64,000 bases of DNA. Origin: Centropus unirufus (Eukaryota; Chordata; Aves; Cuculiformes; Centropidae). The translations under genes and the position numbers were made by a program. Positions within the stretch are counted from its first letter, which is position 1; every line of letters begins with the position of its first letter. The DNA lies in contig VYZI01000029.1 of assembly GCA_013397695.1 (NCBI GenBank), positions 3,625,510-3,689,509 on the forward strand, in the 5' to 3' direction. This document shows positions 1 to 14,000 of the stretch, piece by piece. The notes beneath the pieces were generated by a model. That model did no database searches. It had not been told where the DNA came from and saw nothing but the letters and a program-made list of their open reading frames with translations.

Positions 1-3000
1 CTTGCTCTGAATACCAGCTACAGCGCTTCTCTGGCTACTCGTCCCCACCAAGATGGGACATCTGGGAGGGACCCGTGGCTTCCTTGCAAGACTCTGAGGA
101 TAAGGAAAGGCACAGTTCGCTCTCAGGCAGGTTTCTGCAGTTCCCAGCACGGCTCTTTCCTTTTGCTGCTGAGGAGCTTGGGCATGACAGGTTTGGTTGC
201 TTGCCTGCAAGCGCAGAAGGTCACATCACTGTTGAATGAATAAAGCAAGCCAGACTATTTTCGAAACCTCAGAAAATATTTGATCCCCTAGCGGAATAAC
301 ACAGCTGCCTGCATTTTGTCCTGTGGAGTCTACTCTGTGCCTGCAAGAAGAGCCACTCCATGGTGGTGGCACTGCACCTTCTTACCTTCCTCTTAGCCCA
401 ACACCATCAGAAGAGTTGACCAATACACTGATTTTTCTGCATCTTTACTCGCCTGGAAAATGCCTGCCTGATATCTGATTCCACGTCTAGTTATCATTCT
501 TTCCTGTACGTCTATCCCCAGTCCATCTTCCTGGTGACCTACCCTTTTCGGGGTCACTATCTAGTTCCGAAGGAAAAGGAGTTCAGTGGACTTTTGTATA
601 AGATTAGTGCCATCCACTGGGATTTCTACATCTGACATTTGAAGATTTCACTCTCCCTGAATTAAGTTCGAGCAAGATGACTTTTTAGTCATAGTTTAGA
701 AGGGGAGAATAGAGACCTGAGAGAACGCAACAGAATGCAAATTGATATGCCAAAGAGCCAAAAGAAAGTGTAATTTATGCCAATTTGCTCTACCTTGATG
801 GATAAGCCCAGCAAAATATATTAACAAATGATACTTCTGCAGGTTTCTTGTGCCATCTGCTATAATTTAATGTATAATTATGCCTTTAGTACAGAATACT
901 AAAGGATGGTTAAAAACCTATAGAACATATCTGAGAATTACAGTAATTTCTATTGATCCCAATTATGTCTCATAAAGAGTAGTTGATTTTTTTTTTCTTT
1001 CTTAAAGTGTTTTCTGAAAGGAACATTTGATTCTGGTTTGCAGACTTCATAAACAGAAGGGCTCGTATCATAATCCATCGTATTATCCCTCTCCTGCATA
1101 TGTATTACTCATATTGGGCAGAAATAAAGCAGGATGTTTACTGTGTGAAGACTCGTAACACGCAAAGGTACAAAATTCAGTTTCACATTTTGTGATAAAC
1201 AAAGCAGCCAACTTTCTCAGAGGACTCAGACCTGATTTAAAATCAGCATGTACTATCTTAGAGTTTGCCTCAAAGTCTATATAAAGTCTGTCATTATAAA
1301 TAGCAGAAAACATGAAGGTTTTTTATTATTTGAGTTTTAAATAGAACTTGATGGGGTTTAAAATACAGGCAAAATGTGCTCTATCATCATTAGAAATAGC
1401 ATTACATCTTCTTGCCCTTATAAATTCATGTTATTTGGTTTATATGTTCTTGCTACCTTTGTCAAAGTTTCTGGTTTCCTTCTATTTATCAAAGTTTTGG
1501 AAAATAAGTGCTTGAACATTTCCAAAATGCAAATGCAAAGAATCAGCAGAATCAAAAACTTTGAGTAATTGCTTCTAAGATATAAAAGAAGTCTTTAGGT
1601 CTTCCCACTGTAACTTGAAAAAAAATACTCTGAACATTTTATGGTATTTTATGGTATTTTTGAGTAGATTTGGATCTTTATTTTTTACCTCAAAAGCAAG
1701 AAAAGAAAATAATGCATTACAATGTTTTATTATCAGTTGCATAAGGATATTCTGGAACCTAAAGCATGCATTGGGTAAGCAAATATATCCTACAATACCT
1801 TCAAAATTTAGAGACATGGAGTTGATTGATGCAAAAATAAACAGCAATAGACATGCTACATTAAGACACAGACATCTAATGTGATGAGAGTGAAGAAGTG
1901 TTTTTAACAAAACATTAGAGAAAGTCAGAGTAGGAAAACTTTCTTTGCAGTCTTGAGGGTTTTTTTTATAATGATTTCTGAGAAAAAATGGCAGAAATGT
2001 TACCCAAAACTGTAGCTCCACATGTGTTTGCTATGCATTTATTCATAACCTTTTAGCACAGATATTTGTTTTCATCTAACCTGAAGACAAACATATGAAA
2101 AGTTTCTTTTAAATTCCTAGGCAATACACATTAGCATTAAATTCAGACCAGTTTCTAAGAGTAGAGGATCTCATCTGGATTATGTTATCCTCCTGCTTCA
2201 TCAGTTTTCGTTGTTAAAATAATTTTTTAAGCAGTATTTTTAGTAAAATAAAATAAATACACTGATAGAGAACAGGTTTTAGGGAGTAATTAAACAAAGT
2301 CACCTCTCAGTACAAGTGGACAAAAGGTACTTACAAATAAATTTAGTCTGGAAATCAGATGACAGTTCCCAGTCATAAGGGAAGCCCATTCTGGATACAG
2401 TGAGAACAGCAACAACTAAATCCATGATTTAAGAAATTGAGCATATAACACGGTCCTTGAAACCACAGGGTCTTGAGAATGCAGGAGGTCTCTCCTTCTG
2501 CTGTTTTCCTAGAAATAAGGTGTGCATTTGCAGTGAGAGAAGTTGACTGTAAATGGCCCTGAAGACATAGTGAAAGATGGTTCTAACATTTCATCCCGGC
2601 ACAGTATTTCCTAACCTCCCTTTTCCTGTGGTTTTCCATACCAGCCCGTTTCTCTTAGTAGGATGAGATTATCTTCAGGCATTGGTGGATCTTGATACTC
2701 AATCTTAAGCTCAGGCCATAGAATTGTGTTATATGCACTGCAGCACCTGGCAATACTGATGGGACGTCTCCAAACTGCAGAAGTTTTCTCTAACTAAAAG
2801 GAACTTAAAGTTTTCCTCCTAACGCTCTCTTCCTGGACACCAGCCGGTGGCAAGAGTACATTCCTGAGATTTACCTAGAATGGCCCTCCTGTGACCCTGA
2901 AATACATCTCCTACTTCCCCTGCATTTTCCATAAACCCCTGAATTTTGGTAGAATGATTGGAACCCAGATTTGAATCCTTATCTGTTGACTTCCCTCTTT

Positions 3001-6000
3001 CATCTTTTAAAGTACAAAACCTGCAGGATTATGATCAAACCAACTGTTGAACTAAATTTTTGGTTTTGGAAGGTACTGGAAGAGACATCCCTAGGTAAGA
3101 AACAGAGTAAACCCTGTAAAACCTTGATCTGGATATAAATTTCCTTCTGAGGCGCATTTTATGGTGGCTGCAAGATATAAAAACGATGGAGTCTGTCTTT
3201 ATAATGTCTTTCTTTTTCCCCATCTGCATTCTGGCAGATTTGAGCAGGCCTAAAGGTCACTCTGCATGTAGCTACAGTAGCTTTTTAAGAATCTTTGAAT
3301 GCTAATCCAGCCCTGAACTGCTTTGCATTTGCATATTTGCTTAATCAGAAGTGTGTAAGGTCAGTACGGGAGCTTCATTAGGATTTCCATGGCTAAAATT
3401 GCTCTCCTCATCACTTCTTTTAGACCATTCAGCCAAGCTCTGCACACGTTGCATACCTCCCTCATGTCCCCACTGGCGGTGACAGCAGGGATAGGGATAG
3501 AAACAGATCCAGAATTAAGGGGGAGGCTGCAACCCTCCAGCAAGTAGAGAGGAGAGGGAGGGAGCGTGCATTAGACTGTGTTATTTCAGCTACCGAGAAA
3601 AACAAAACAAAGTCTATTTGAGGGAGTAGAAGCACAAAGCTGCAAAAGATTAGGAAACTAAGAGATGCGGATGGGTGGGAGCAAGTTGTTTCGAAGAAAC
3701 CTTAACTGTTGGACAGCAATGACGGAAGAACGCAATGCCTCTGGGTTCAAATTTATTCCCTGGAATTACTCCTTCCCAGGAGGCAGTATTCTTTGGCAGT
3801 CTGCAACACTGCTTAAAAACTGACTGACTCCCACTTGTGTAGCTGGGCTACTGAACGTGGCTCTGACCAGGCAGTGTCGTGTGAAACAGCAATAGCTGCC
3901 CATCTTTCCTTTTAGTATGTCGGTGGATCTTCAGTAAGAGATAGGTCCTTGGTCCAATGATCTCACCCATTTACTGGCTTCTTGTAAGAGTTTCATCTTA
4001 CATGGGTCTTCATTTAATCCATATTCTTCACATATCACAAATGTCCATTTCTTCTTTCTGCTGCTTCTATTTTTATTTTTTCTACCAGCCGCTGGTACAA
4101 ATCCTAACAGTATGATTACTTTATAAAATTGGAGAGAATTTAGAGGTGGGGAAGAAAAAATGCTAACAAATATATTAAAGTAAACTACTTAAGAAAACTT
4201 CTGAATGCCAATATAAATAGTGACTTTTTCACTGGCACTGTTTGTGTGTTACACATTGAGTGCTGGGCTGGCTGCAGGTCCTGAGGGCCTTCTCCGTGGT
4301 GCCTGGTTCAACGAGACTGCCTGCCCCTGGAACCCTCAGACCTTCCTGAAGGAGCTTCAGTGTACACAGCAAAACCACCCCTCACATGCTAATGGGACAC
4401 GGACTTTTTTCCACTCTCTCTTTCTTACTTATCTTACTGTGTTTTCTTTTTTCTTCCCTGGCATTGCGGTGTGCATATCGGAACAAGTTTTGGTTTGTGA
4501 CCTTGGCTGTGTTCATCATATCAGATTGTAGTCTGACCCGATAGAGATCTGGTTTTGCAGATTTGGGAAGTCGCTCCTCTGACTGCACATGAGCATCTGG
4601 ACCAACTTTTTTGGCTGTATCCAAAATAAACACTGTGTTTGGTTTTACTTGGAGAGATTTGTTGGTCTTCAAGTTGCCATGCAGATACCAAATGACCCTC
4701 TTCAACCGTGAGGTTCAGAGGGGGCCCTGACAGTCAGGAAACAGTTGTGCTGCAATATATACCTTAGAAATGTTTGATCTTTCATACTTCTACCTGTCAT
4801 GTCGGAAGCATGCACCCTTTATGTTCGTTTAGCTAAGAGGATGTAAAATGGCATTCTGTGATACTTCCCTAATTCGTTTTACATTAATCACGCACATTGA
4901 CTGCTATGTTAAAACACAAAATAGCTAAAAAACTCTATTTCACACAAACTACAAGGAGCATCAGGTATATATCCCATGCTCATTTTTTTTCCTTACTGTG
5001 TGAACAGACAATCCATTTCTTTTATGACAACTAGGAGTTATAATAAAGCTAGTCAAGGCTTTCAACTTTATATTTCAGGGACTCCAGGGATTACAGCCAC
5101 TGTTCATTAGACTATTTTGTGAGAATGTTTGAACACTGTTTTCTCTAAGTAGGGAGCTGTCAATAGCTTTCTATTCAAATTTTAAGAGGATGCTACAGAC
5201 ACTGTGGAGGCAATATAGGAAAACTTGTAGTTCTGAGAGTACAAAGCCTATTAGTTGGGTTGAGAGGAATTATAAAGCATACATGTAGAAAAACTGAACA
5301 TCTGCTAAGGAAGAGAACGTTTTTTAAATGGAAAGTGGAAAGATGCGAACAGATGGTCAGCAGGACAATTAAAAAGAAGTAAAAGTGAGTTGCAAACACT
5401 GTCTTGCAAGATGAGATTTTGATGTTTATTACATAATATTTGGGTCAGATTTATTCTTCAAGATTTTCTAAAAATTGCTTATTGTACCTCTGCCGTTGTC
5501 ATGTCTTTCCCCGTTCCTTGCCATCCACCCTTCTAGAGCTTTATGTTTCAGTGGGCCAAACTTTGCATGCCTGTCAGTGACACAGCTTTGACTAGAGTTT
5601 CAGTAAAAAGTGATTAAAGCTTGCAGAATTTAGCTCAATGCGAAAGTAACCATGCAGAACTGTAATGGGTTTCCCTGTTCATTAAGGTCACGATCTTTTG
5701 CAGTCAACAGGTCCATATCTGTCTTCCCCACGATCATGGGTTGCTTGGAATTTCATTGCCAGCACGAGCCAAGGAACTGTGATGCATGAGGTCAGGGAAC
5801 CAGAACAGCTGGGAAATACTCCTTTTGGAAGACATTGTCTTTCAGCTTGAATCTGCTCCTGATTTGCGGTGTCACTCAGCTGCTGCTGGCTCAGATGAGG
5901 GGATGGCAAAGGATGTGGCTGCAGGAAGAGAAGGCTTACAGGCTGTTTTTTCCTGCAGCAGTATCCCTTTCAATGAATGCCCGTTGAAGCCTCAAGTGAA

Positions 6001-6087
6001 GCCAGCAGGAGTCGAAAGAGGAATAAGCAAATGATTCAAGGTTGGCACATCACTAGAGACGGGTCATAAGTAGAACGAAGACATTTC
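1..6087. other. Intergenic DNA, no gene recognised
   Basis: AT-rich non-coding sequence lying beyond the 3' end of TMEM242. Short open frames occur on both strands, the longest about 148 codons on the minus strand at 1,575-2,021 in AT-rich sequence, but none shows a recognisable domain, biased codon use or paired splice sites. An open frame at 4,382-4,705 on the minus strand looks somewhat more gene-like and is discussed as a finding. I see no CR1 copy, RNA gene or long simple repeat in this stretch. Confidence 0.55.
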
Positions 6088-6614
6088 AGGTCCCCCTGCA
6101 CTTGGCACTGGTGAGGTCATACCTCAAATACCGTGCTCGGTTTTGGGCTTAACACTACAAGAAGGACATTGATGCTGTGGACCGTGTCCAAAAGGACAAT
6201 GAAGCTGGTGAAGGGTCTGGAGCGAGAGCCTTACGAGGAGTAGCTCAGGGGACTGGAGTTGTTTAGCCTGGAGGACAATGAAGCTGAGGGGAGACCTTAC
6301 TGCTCTCTAAAGCTACCAGAAATGAGGCTTAGCGAGGGAGGTTTTGGTCTCCTGTCCCAAATAACAAGTGATAGGATGAGAGGAAATGGCCTCAAGTTGT
6401 GCCAAGGAAGTTTAGACTGGATATTGGGGAAATTTTCTTTACTGAAGGGGTTGTCAAGCCCTGAACAGACTGCTCAGGGAAGTGGTTGAATCACTGTCCC
6501 TGAAGGTGTTTAAAAGACTTGGAGACATGGTTCCTCGGGATGTGGTGCAGTGGCAGAGTCGATGATCTTAAAGGTCTTTCCCAACCTAGATTGTTCTATG
6601 ATTTTATGATTCCA
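6088..6614 (+). repeat. CR1 LINE fragment, 3' portion
   Basis: This is a 5'-truncated CR1 non-LTR retrotransposon copy. It opens with the reverse-transcriptase-end/3'-UTR wording typical of bird CR1 (TGGCACTGGTGAGGTCATAC, then ACTACAAGAAGGACATTGA), continues through GAGGAGTAGCTCAGGGGACT and GGAGACCTTACTGCTCTCTA, and ends in CCCAACCTAGATTGTTCTATG followed by degenerate octamers near 6,594-6,612. Several indels and substitutions indicate an old, inactive copy. The 5' boundary is approximate. Confidence 0.9.
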
Positions 6615-7241
6615 TTCTAGCCTAGACTGTATCTTTTGTCAGAGCCTAAACTTGGGAGCGATCTGTTTTCTTAACATTTGAAATGATATAAAATAGGAAA
6701 AAAATCATCGTTCTTGAGAGATTATTGCACTTTCGCAGTTTATGTGATTTTTGCCATTGTTGTACTCTGCTTTTGTTGTTTAGCTTTGGGTTTGAACAGG
6801 CAAATACTAGCTCTGAATGCTCGCTCCTGAGCGCTGCCTCCCCTGCCTGTGAGCAGGGGCGAGTTCTTCACATCTGGCTGATATTTTGCACACAACAGGG
6901 TCTATATTTATGAACCTTTAGTTTTTTATAGAACTGTTACTTTATCATGATGAATTAACAAAGAAAAGCTTTAGAAAATCTGAAGCATATTTCCCCCCCT
7001 TAGTTTCTTTGACTATAAAGACAATTCTTACCACGTAATTCAGGGACCTTCGGTGATCAACAAGACGCGATGAAACAATGCACAAACCAGCACACATCCA
7101 TGACTGGGTTAACAAATTGACAAAAACTGAAATTCTATTGCTAGGTCAAATTCTTTTATAATTGGTTTAAGATTAAATACACTCTGGTTTCACTCACACA
7201 ATATGGTCCCCAGATCTTTTCAGAGGGAATGTGGGCTTCTC

Positions 7242-7256
7242 AAAAAAAAAAAAAAA
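7242..7256 (+). repeat. Poly-A run
   Basis: Fifteen consecutive A residues. There is no recognisable retroposed body upstream and no obvious flanking target duplication, so this is best read as a simple repeat. Confidence 0.8.
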
Positions 7257-8740
7257 GTGTGGGCAATAATGCAAGAAGCTGCTTGTATAATAAAGGGGTT
7301 TTCAGGAACATGTCTTTAGTTTAATGGTAATAGAGCTTACAGCAGCTAAGGATCTGGCAACTCACAAAGTATTCCGTCTGTCTAGAGCTCAGCAAGGAAG
7401 ACAGTTCTGAAATAGAAATCTTTTGATCTTAAAATGACAAGATCTGAATAGTAAAACCCCCTCTCATAAGAAACACAGGCTGTAATTATGGCACATCTAT
7501 TATTTAAAATGTTCTTAAAAAATCACATAAAAGCTGTTCAAAACAAAGGGAAGCATTAGGTCAGGAAGTGGTCTGTAATACTGGGAATATTTTTTTAAAC
7601 AATTTCTGCCTTCTTTACTCAAGTAAGTGTTTGCTGGCAGTAATTTCTATGTAATATATAAAATACTTGGTCCGAACGGATTGATTCTTCCCCCATAAAA
7701 ATAGATTCAAGTGCATTCTATTCTGTTTTAAAGAAGACCCTGTGCATGCATGTTCACAGTGTCTGATGAGGCTCAGGGCATTCCCTCCCGGTGCAGTGTC
7801 CTCCAGAGGCAGCTGAGCTCTATTTGTGCCTGAGAGTGATCAAAACTGGCAGAGTCACTGTTTACACGTTGGCCACAGCCATTATAAACAAAACTCTGCA
7901 ATGTAACCATCTCACAGCAGACATCAAATAACCTAGGAAAACAAGTGAGCTGGAGTTTAGTCATGTTTGATAATTAATGTGTGATGGTTTCCAACCAAAA
8001 TTAATTTAGTGATGGAGTAAAACATATGGAATAATGCTTAAGCTTACATCAAAGGCAAATATTGAATACATTAGGACACATTATCTCTACTCTTTCTGGA
8101 GCACATTATGTTCTATTAAGATGTGTTGTTCTGAATTTCTGCCTGGGCTTCTCTGAGAATTTGTGTGACGGCTCACAAATGTGTTCCCCAGTGCCCTCCT
8201 CTCTAGCACTCTTCCCATTCCACTATCATTTTTTTTGTTTCAGATGAAGCATTAACACTCATTATCTGTCAGCGGTGTAAAAAAAGAAAAGAAAACAAAA
8301 CCAAAAAGACCCAACAACAGGTTTTTTTAGATGTCCTGGGTGACACTTCTGATGTTATCAGTAGGAAAAGCCTTCAAAGAAAATGGGTATCAAGCCTGAA
8401 ACATTACATAATGCTGAGTTGAAAGACAAAGTGTTCTCTGGAATTTTAATTTTTTTTTAAAGCAGCTGCCTTTAAGTGAACACAGCCATCACCATTATAA
8501 AATATTCAAAGCCTCATACATATCAAACAGAGACACAGTTACTAGGGCAAACAATCTCACATATCCGTTAAACAAACACTTGGACTTTTTCCTGGGCCCA
8601 CTCTAGGTCCTTACAATGTCTCTAGTTTTAATTGATTTTTACCCAGTATCCATTTGCTTTCTTCGGTTTTTTTATGTTGATTTTCAACTTTCCAGGGCCC
8701 CGTTAGCCTTGCAGGGGAGCAGCTTGGCATGCAGTCATGG

Positions 8741-8805
8741 GAGCCAGAGATTAAAACCTTTTCCAAGTTAGGACACTAACCATTCCACTTGCTGTACCAT
8801 AGCTC
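8741..8805 (-). repeat. Degenerate tRNA-like / tRNA-derived SINE relic
   Basis: Read on the minus strand, this 65-nt segment begins GAGCTA and ends TGGCTC, which can form a six-pair acceptor-like stem. In between are an A-box-like stretch (CAGCAAGTGGAATGGTTAG) and, about 20 bases further on, a B-box-like GGTTTTAATC where a functional gene would have GGTTCGANTC. Spacing resembles a tRNA head. The B box is damaged and no clean cloverleaf with an anticodon arm can be drawn, so a working tRNA gene is unlikely. An ancient tRNA-derived SINE head is the best guess. Confidence 0.35.
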
Positions 8806-10968
8806 ATTTTCCCATTCCTGATCGATCACTTCATTGATCAGACATAATGGAGATGGCTTAGTAACCTAAGCCTTAGCTTCCAAACACAGTAGAGACTGTG
8901 GATACCTGAAAGTCTTCAAGAGCGCCTGCAATTCTCAGACAGTTGGAGACTCAGCGAATGAAAGATCCTGGCTAAGGGAAGGGAGGGAGAAGAGCTGTTT
9001 CAGCTGGTCTCCCTAAGCCGGGATTTTCAAGAGGGATCTGGAGAAGGAACAGGAATGTGCATGTAAGATTTTCTGTGCAGAATTCCTGCGGGGTGCCAGT
9101 GTGTGTTTAGAGGAGAGACGGAAGCTCTTGTCCTGGAGGTAGGTTGGCAGAGCTGAGAGCACAAAACACCTGCTGAACCCTTCCCAGCGTGGTGGGTTGT
9201 TGCACCCAGGAGTCTGAAATGATTCACAGGAGGCTGTTCTGTGCCCTGTGATCATATCCTTTCCTCAGCTCGCCACCATATCTGCCTTATCCTGTACGGT
9301 CTGCCTTGCAGGGTCTCGAGGGGGAGAGGAGCCTTGAGGTGTTTGCTATGTGGAAAGCTGAAGAGACCCAAAGTCTGAGATGGACACAGGGCTGGAGCAG
9401 CCTGACCTGTGCGATTCAGTCACCCCACTGCGCACGTGTCTGCTTCTGTCTGCAGACTGATGGGATCCCCTGCCTCCTTTTGTTTTAAATCCTTTCGAGG
9501 GCAACAGCTTCCAGGGATGCAGTCTCGAGCTGCCCATATGCAGTGGCGAACCGGTACTGAGGGAGTGACCAGGACTGAGGCTGACAGGCTGCCTTTGCAC
9601 TTCCAGGACTCCCTTAAAAACCCTTCTCCTTCCAGTTTAGATAAATGTGCCATCAAAAACCGAGGTCACTCCTATTTTCTTTGCTATTGTGGATCCAGCC
9701 AAATAATGTGTTCTCTCTTTACTAATTATTGCCCTGCTGTCTGTTAATATACATCATGCCATGGGTCACCATCTACTCTGAAGGCTGGTTTTCAGTGGTG
9801 TGCACATTGTGGCGTGGAGGATAAGATGCATTCCTTTGAAGGCAGTTTATAAATCTTATTGGACTTCGTCACGATGAAAGGCACTATGGATATATAAGAG
9901 ATCAAAGCCGTGTAAAGATCAGTGGTATTTGTTTGCATGAGGTTTCTCTTTCTGTTTCTTCTGAGGATTTTGAGCTTCAAAGTTTCAGCTTTAAAGAAAC
10001 TCAAGCCCCAAAATAAAACCCACCATGTTACAGCTGGTTTGAGGCCAGGCCAGCCCAGGGCCACAGGATTCTGACATGGACTCAAAAGCTCTCCTCCAAC
10101 CTGCTTTTGTTTGCCAGCTAAAGCTGGTGCAGAAAAAAAATTGGTCTTTCTTAATGACAGTGAGAGCCCAGAGCAGTGAGTTTTGGAGAGGAAGAATGCT
10201 GCTTGGCACCAAAGAGGGGAAAACAGCTTAACTCAAAACATGTGTCTCTGTTGTCACTTGTCAGTCTGCTAGCAAAATCATTATCATTTGGGAGCATACA
10301 GTAGCAACTGGCCTAAAAACCGGATTCATTTATTATACAGTTTTGTTACACTTAAAAGTGCACTTTATTTTTCACTTAAATGTTTAAATATTAAGAATTT
10401 CAATGCAGATGGCTATAAGCATTGAGAATAGAAATGGAGTACATTCATGAAAAGCACTGGTTGCAGATAACACTGGTTTTGACTGCACTGTGCTTTAATA
10501 TCAGATTAGTGTTTAGCATCAAGTAACTCACCCCTGCTACGTGAGCTTCAGTTTTTCAATAGGATTGCAAAAAATGTTCATTGCTTTATAGTGCATTTCT
10601 CATAAATGTCATCAAAATAAACCTGTGACCCATGAAAATAGCTCTTTATATTAGAGCCACACTATGGTTGCAGAACATACAGATCTATTACATGATGTAG
10701 TAAGCCAAAATTTTTTTTAAAAGGGCAGGTCTGCCCATGTGCCCAATCTGAAAATCCTTCATTAAAGGGCTGCATTGCCGGGTTATCCATCATCAGCAAA
10801 GCTCTCACTCTGAGCATACAAAATCCACCCATCTAAAACCCCTTGCCTTTTTTTCCCTATTCTTTCTAAAGAAAAAAAGGATCTAAATGAAGGAAAAAGT
10901 GATAAAGAACTGGTATGGATCTATGTTTCTGTAGAACAATGGAGTACGGAAACAATGAGCTGAATCCA

Positions 10969-11004
10969 GCTATATGAGTGAATCCTGCTATATGAGTGAA
11001 TCCC
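10969..11004 (+). repeat. Two-copy 18-bp tandem duplication
   Basis: GCTATATGAGTGAATCC(T/C) occurs twice head to tail (10,969-10,986 and 10,987-11,004) and differs only at the last base. The near identity suggests a recent slippage or short duplication event. Confidence 0.9.
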
Positions 11005-14000
11005 AGACTTTTTGCATATCACCTACACTACTCTTGAGATAATAAATGAATAATAAGCTGTGTAGTCAAGCAGAGTAGAGAACAATAACCTTTCCTGTAC
11101 ACTTTTTTATTATAAAGTCATAGTCCAACAGCCAAGGGGAAGGATAGGAATTAGGAATTGAGTTTAATCAGTTGTTATTGCTTGCATGAACTCCAGAAGC
11201 CTTGTAGATGAGACGACTGTAAATTGAGTCCTGTGGTGCAGGATGAAAAAAAAAAAGTTCAGTCTTGAAGTGAAAATGTTTCTTTCTGGGAGAATATAGG
11301 AAATGTTCCTGTACTGGAAGAATCCAACCAACCATGAAAGTCAATGTTCCCATTCTGAATTATTTACTCTATATTTTAGTAAGGAAAAAGTACATATGAA
11401 GAGTAAAGCAGAAGGCGTAACATTTGAAATAGGTCTTCATGTCCCAGGAGGCTGTCCTGGGGCATATCCCAAGGAGGAGGAAGCCCTTTCCACCCTCAAA
11501 GCTGTCCCCCTTTAAGTTAACTATTCTCAAACTTCACCTGGTCCTATCCCAAATGAATATAGCTTGACCACAAAATTGTCATAGCAGTTTCTCATTTTTT
11601 TCTCTCATCCTCTCCACTACAATAACCACTGTATTATTTACATCAAATGAAACTGCTTCAGCCGAGTTAAAGCAGCAGATGGCATTCCTGTGTGTTCCTC
11701 AACCCCACATACATAATGAGAGTTTCCATTTGGGAAACTTTCCCGTGAGTGAGAAGCCCAGGTTTCAAATTCGTACTGCCTGTAAAGCCCCATGGCTTTA
11801 AAACTGGCATCCCGGTTTAGTATCATAGCCAGTGGTTATTTATTATAGCCAGGGGAGGAGTTTCCTCCTCCCCGGGAGAGGAAAGCCTTGCAGCAGCAGG
11901 TGAGCCCCAGCTAGCAGGGGTGTAGCAGTCCTAGGGGAAGAGTGGCACCCGTGCGCACACTCATCAGCCACTCTCTGTCTCCACTCTGCTCTGCTAATGA
12001 TCAGAATAACACGTCAGACTGGAAGGAGAGCGGTCAGGCTGATGAATAACTGGACTGGTTCTCTCGAAGCTCCAATCAGCAGCTAAACCTCTTTCATAGA
12101 AACAAGTGTTTCACCAAGTAAAACTGATGATTTTTGGACATGGAGGATTAAAATTTTCTCTTATACTTTCTGCTTTACAGTCCACAGAAGTAAACTTGTC
12201 TATTTCCTTCCAGAAATTCAGGGTTAGTCTCCGAATACGCTTGACTAAAGTCTCTGCAAATAGCTTTATTTAGATGTGAAAGGGAAAAATAACTTGTCTT
12301 GTTCACTACATTCTAAGTATCTAGTGCTCAGCATCCATGAAATGGATTGCTTATGGGAAGAAAATATCTTTTTTGTTCCTTCCAAAGCCTGTGAAAAATG
12401 TCTTCTTGGATAATCGGTTGATTAAAACTGAATATGCTCCAGCAGATAAATATGATTATTTATCATACTTGCCTAAGACAATGACAGTAAAGAAGACAAG
12501 GTTGCAAGTCTGTATGATTTTCGCTCTTCCACTTCGAGGGACATTCAGCACACACTACGCAGATGGCACGCCACATACAGGACCACATTAACTGCTAAAC
12601 ACTTTTTTCCCATTAACTCATTTAACAATATGTCTCTGCTATTAAAGAAATGGACAAATTACAGAAAACTCCTGTCAGCTCAATCCTGACTGCTAAAATA
12701 GGCCATTTGTCCAGATGGGATTGTTTACTGGCCTATCAGGTTTGAAATGTCTGGAAATTCAGCAACCACCAGCCCAGGCTCTCCCAGTGTTGATTCAGCT
12801 CTTGGCCCTTAATTGGGTTTCAGCCATGTAACTCTCTGGGGATTTTTGAATAACAGCTGAAATATCGAAGGTTACTCTGCTCCTGCGTGGATGGTAGGTG
12901 ACCTGATTTTTCTACAACAGTGAGCCTGCTTTAAATCAGCAGCTGACAAAAAAAGAAATCACAGGAAACTCTGCTGAGCCTTTTTTTTTTCCCAGAGTGG
13001 GCAGTGGACCAAATTAAATGAGCATTTCCAGTTGGTTTTCCTTTGCCACCTTCTACAGCAAAGCCACCCATCCTTACCTGGGGGCTGGTGATGCTGTGCA
13101 GACTGTGCTGGTGAGAATGGGGGAGCAGCCTGCCCTTCACTGATTCTTGCACAGCCGTGCTGAACTCTTTTCTTCTCCACGTTCCCATTTCTCTTCTTGC
13201 TTCTAAGCAACGTAGCAGTACAGAGGCAGTTCATGTATTATTAACTATTAGCCCACAGGCTAATTTTAGGAACACGCATGCCTTCCATTATTCCTAGAGC
13301 TAAATGTGACCAGAAAGCCAGTGAAAATTCTGAGTAAATGAAACACAGAGGTCAGCTGAGAAGTGAGTTGAAACAATTTGAAACTGGTTGCAGCTATGCT
13401 ACATTACCTCTTTGAACTGCAGTGTTGCAAACATCCCCTTATTTTACTGTAACTCATTGCAGGGGGAACATCGATGATGAAAATAAATGTCCGCGTTTTT
13501 CTATTACAGCCCCTTGATGCAGAAAGAGAATAAGCAAAATTTTTAATAAAACAAATTAGGGAGCCACTGAACCCACCAACCTTTTCTGTCCCATATGCAA
13601 AAACATACGTCTAGTATTTTAAGTCTTGAAACTTCTTTTTTCACCGTGTATTGTCTGTTGTTGATTTTTGCCTAATTTTATTTACTTGGTTGAAATAACT
13701 ACACACACTACAGTTTATCTACCTGCTCTCGGTGTACTAGGTACCTTTCCTCTCTATTTGTTTAGGGTTTTGTTGGGGTTTCCATTAACTCTTTGCAAAG
13801 TATTTTCATAAATAGAAAAAAAAAAGAACCCTCACAAAGCCAGCAGAATGTTCACTAGGTGAAAAGAGCTGCACGGTGCAATAAAGAAAATCCAAGATCT
13901 CCTATGTTTTTCCTGTGGATTGAGACTTGGTTTACTTTAACATTATGCTTACACTCATCTACACAAACCTTTATCTGGAGAAAACCCATTTTCAGCCAAA

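Noticed and set aside
1575..2021. 148-codon minus-strand frame
   Set aside because: It lies in AT-rich DNA with a Phe/Leu/Lys-rich product, has an overlapping frame on the other strand and no similarity to a known family.
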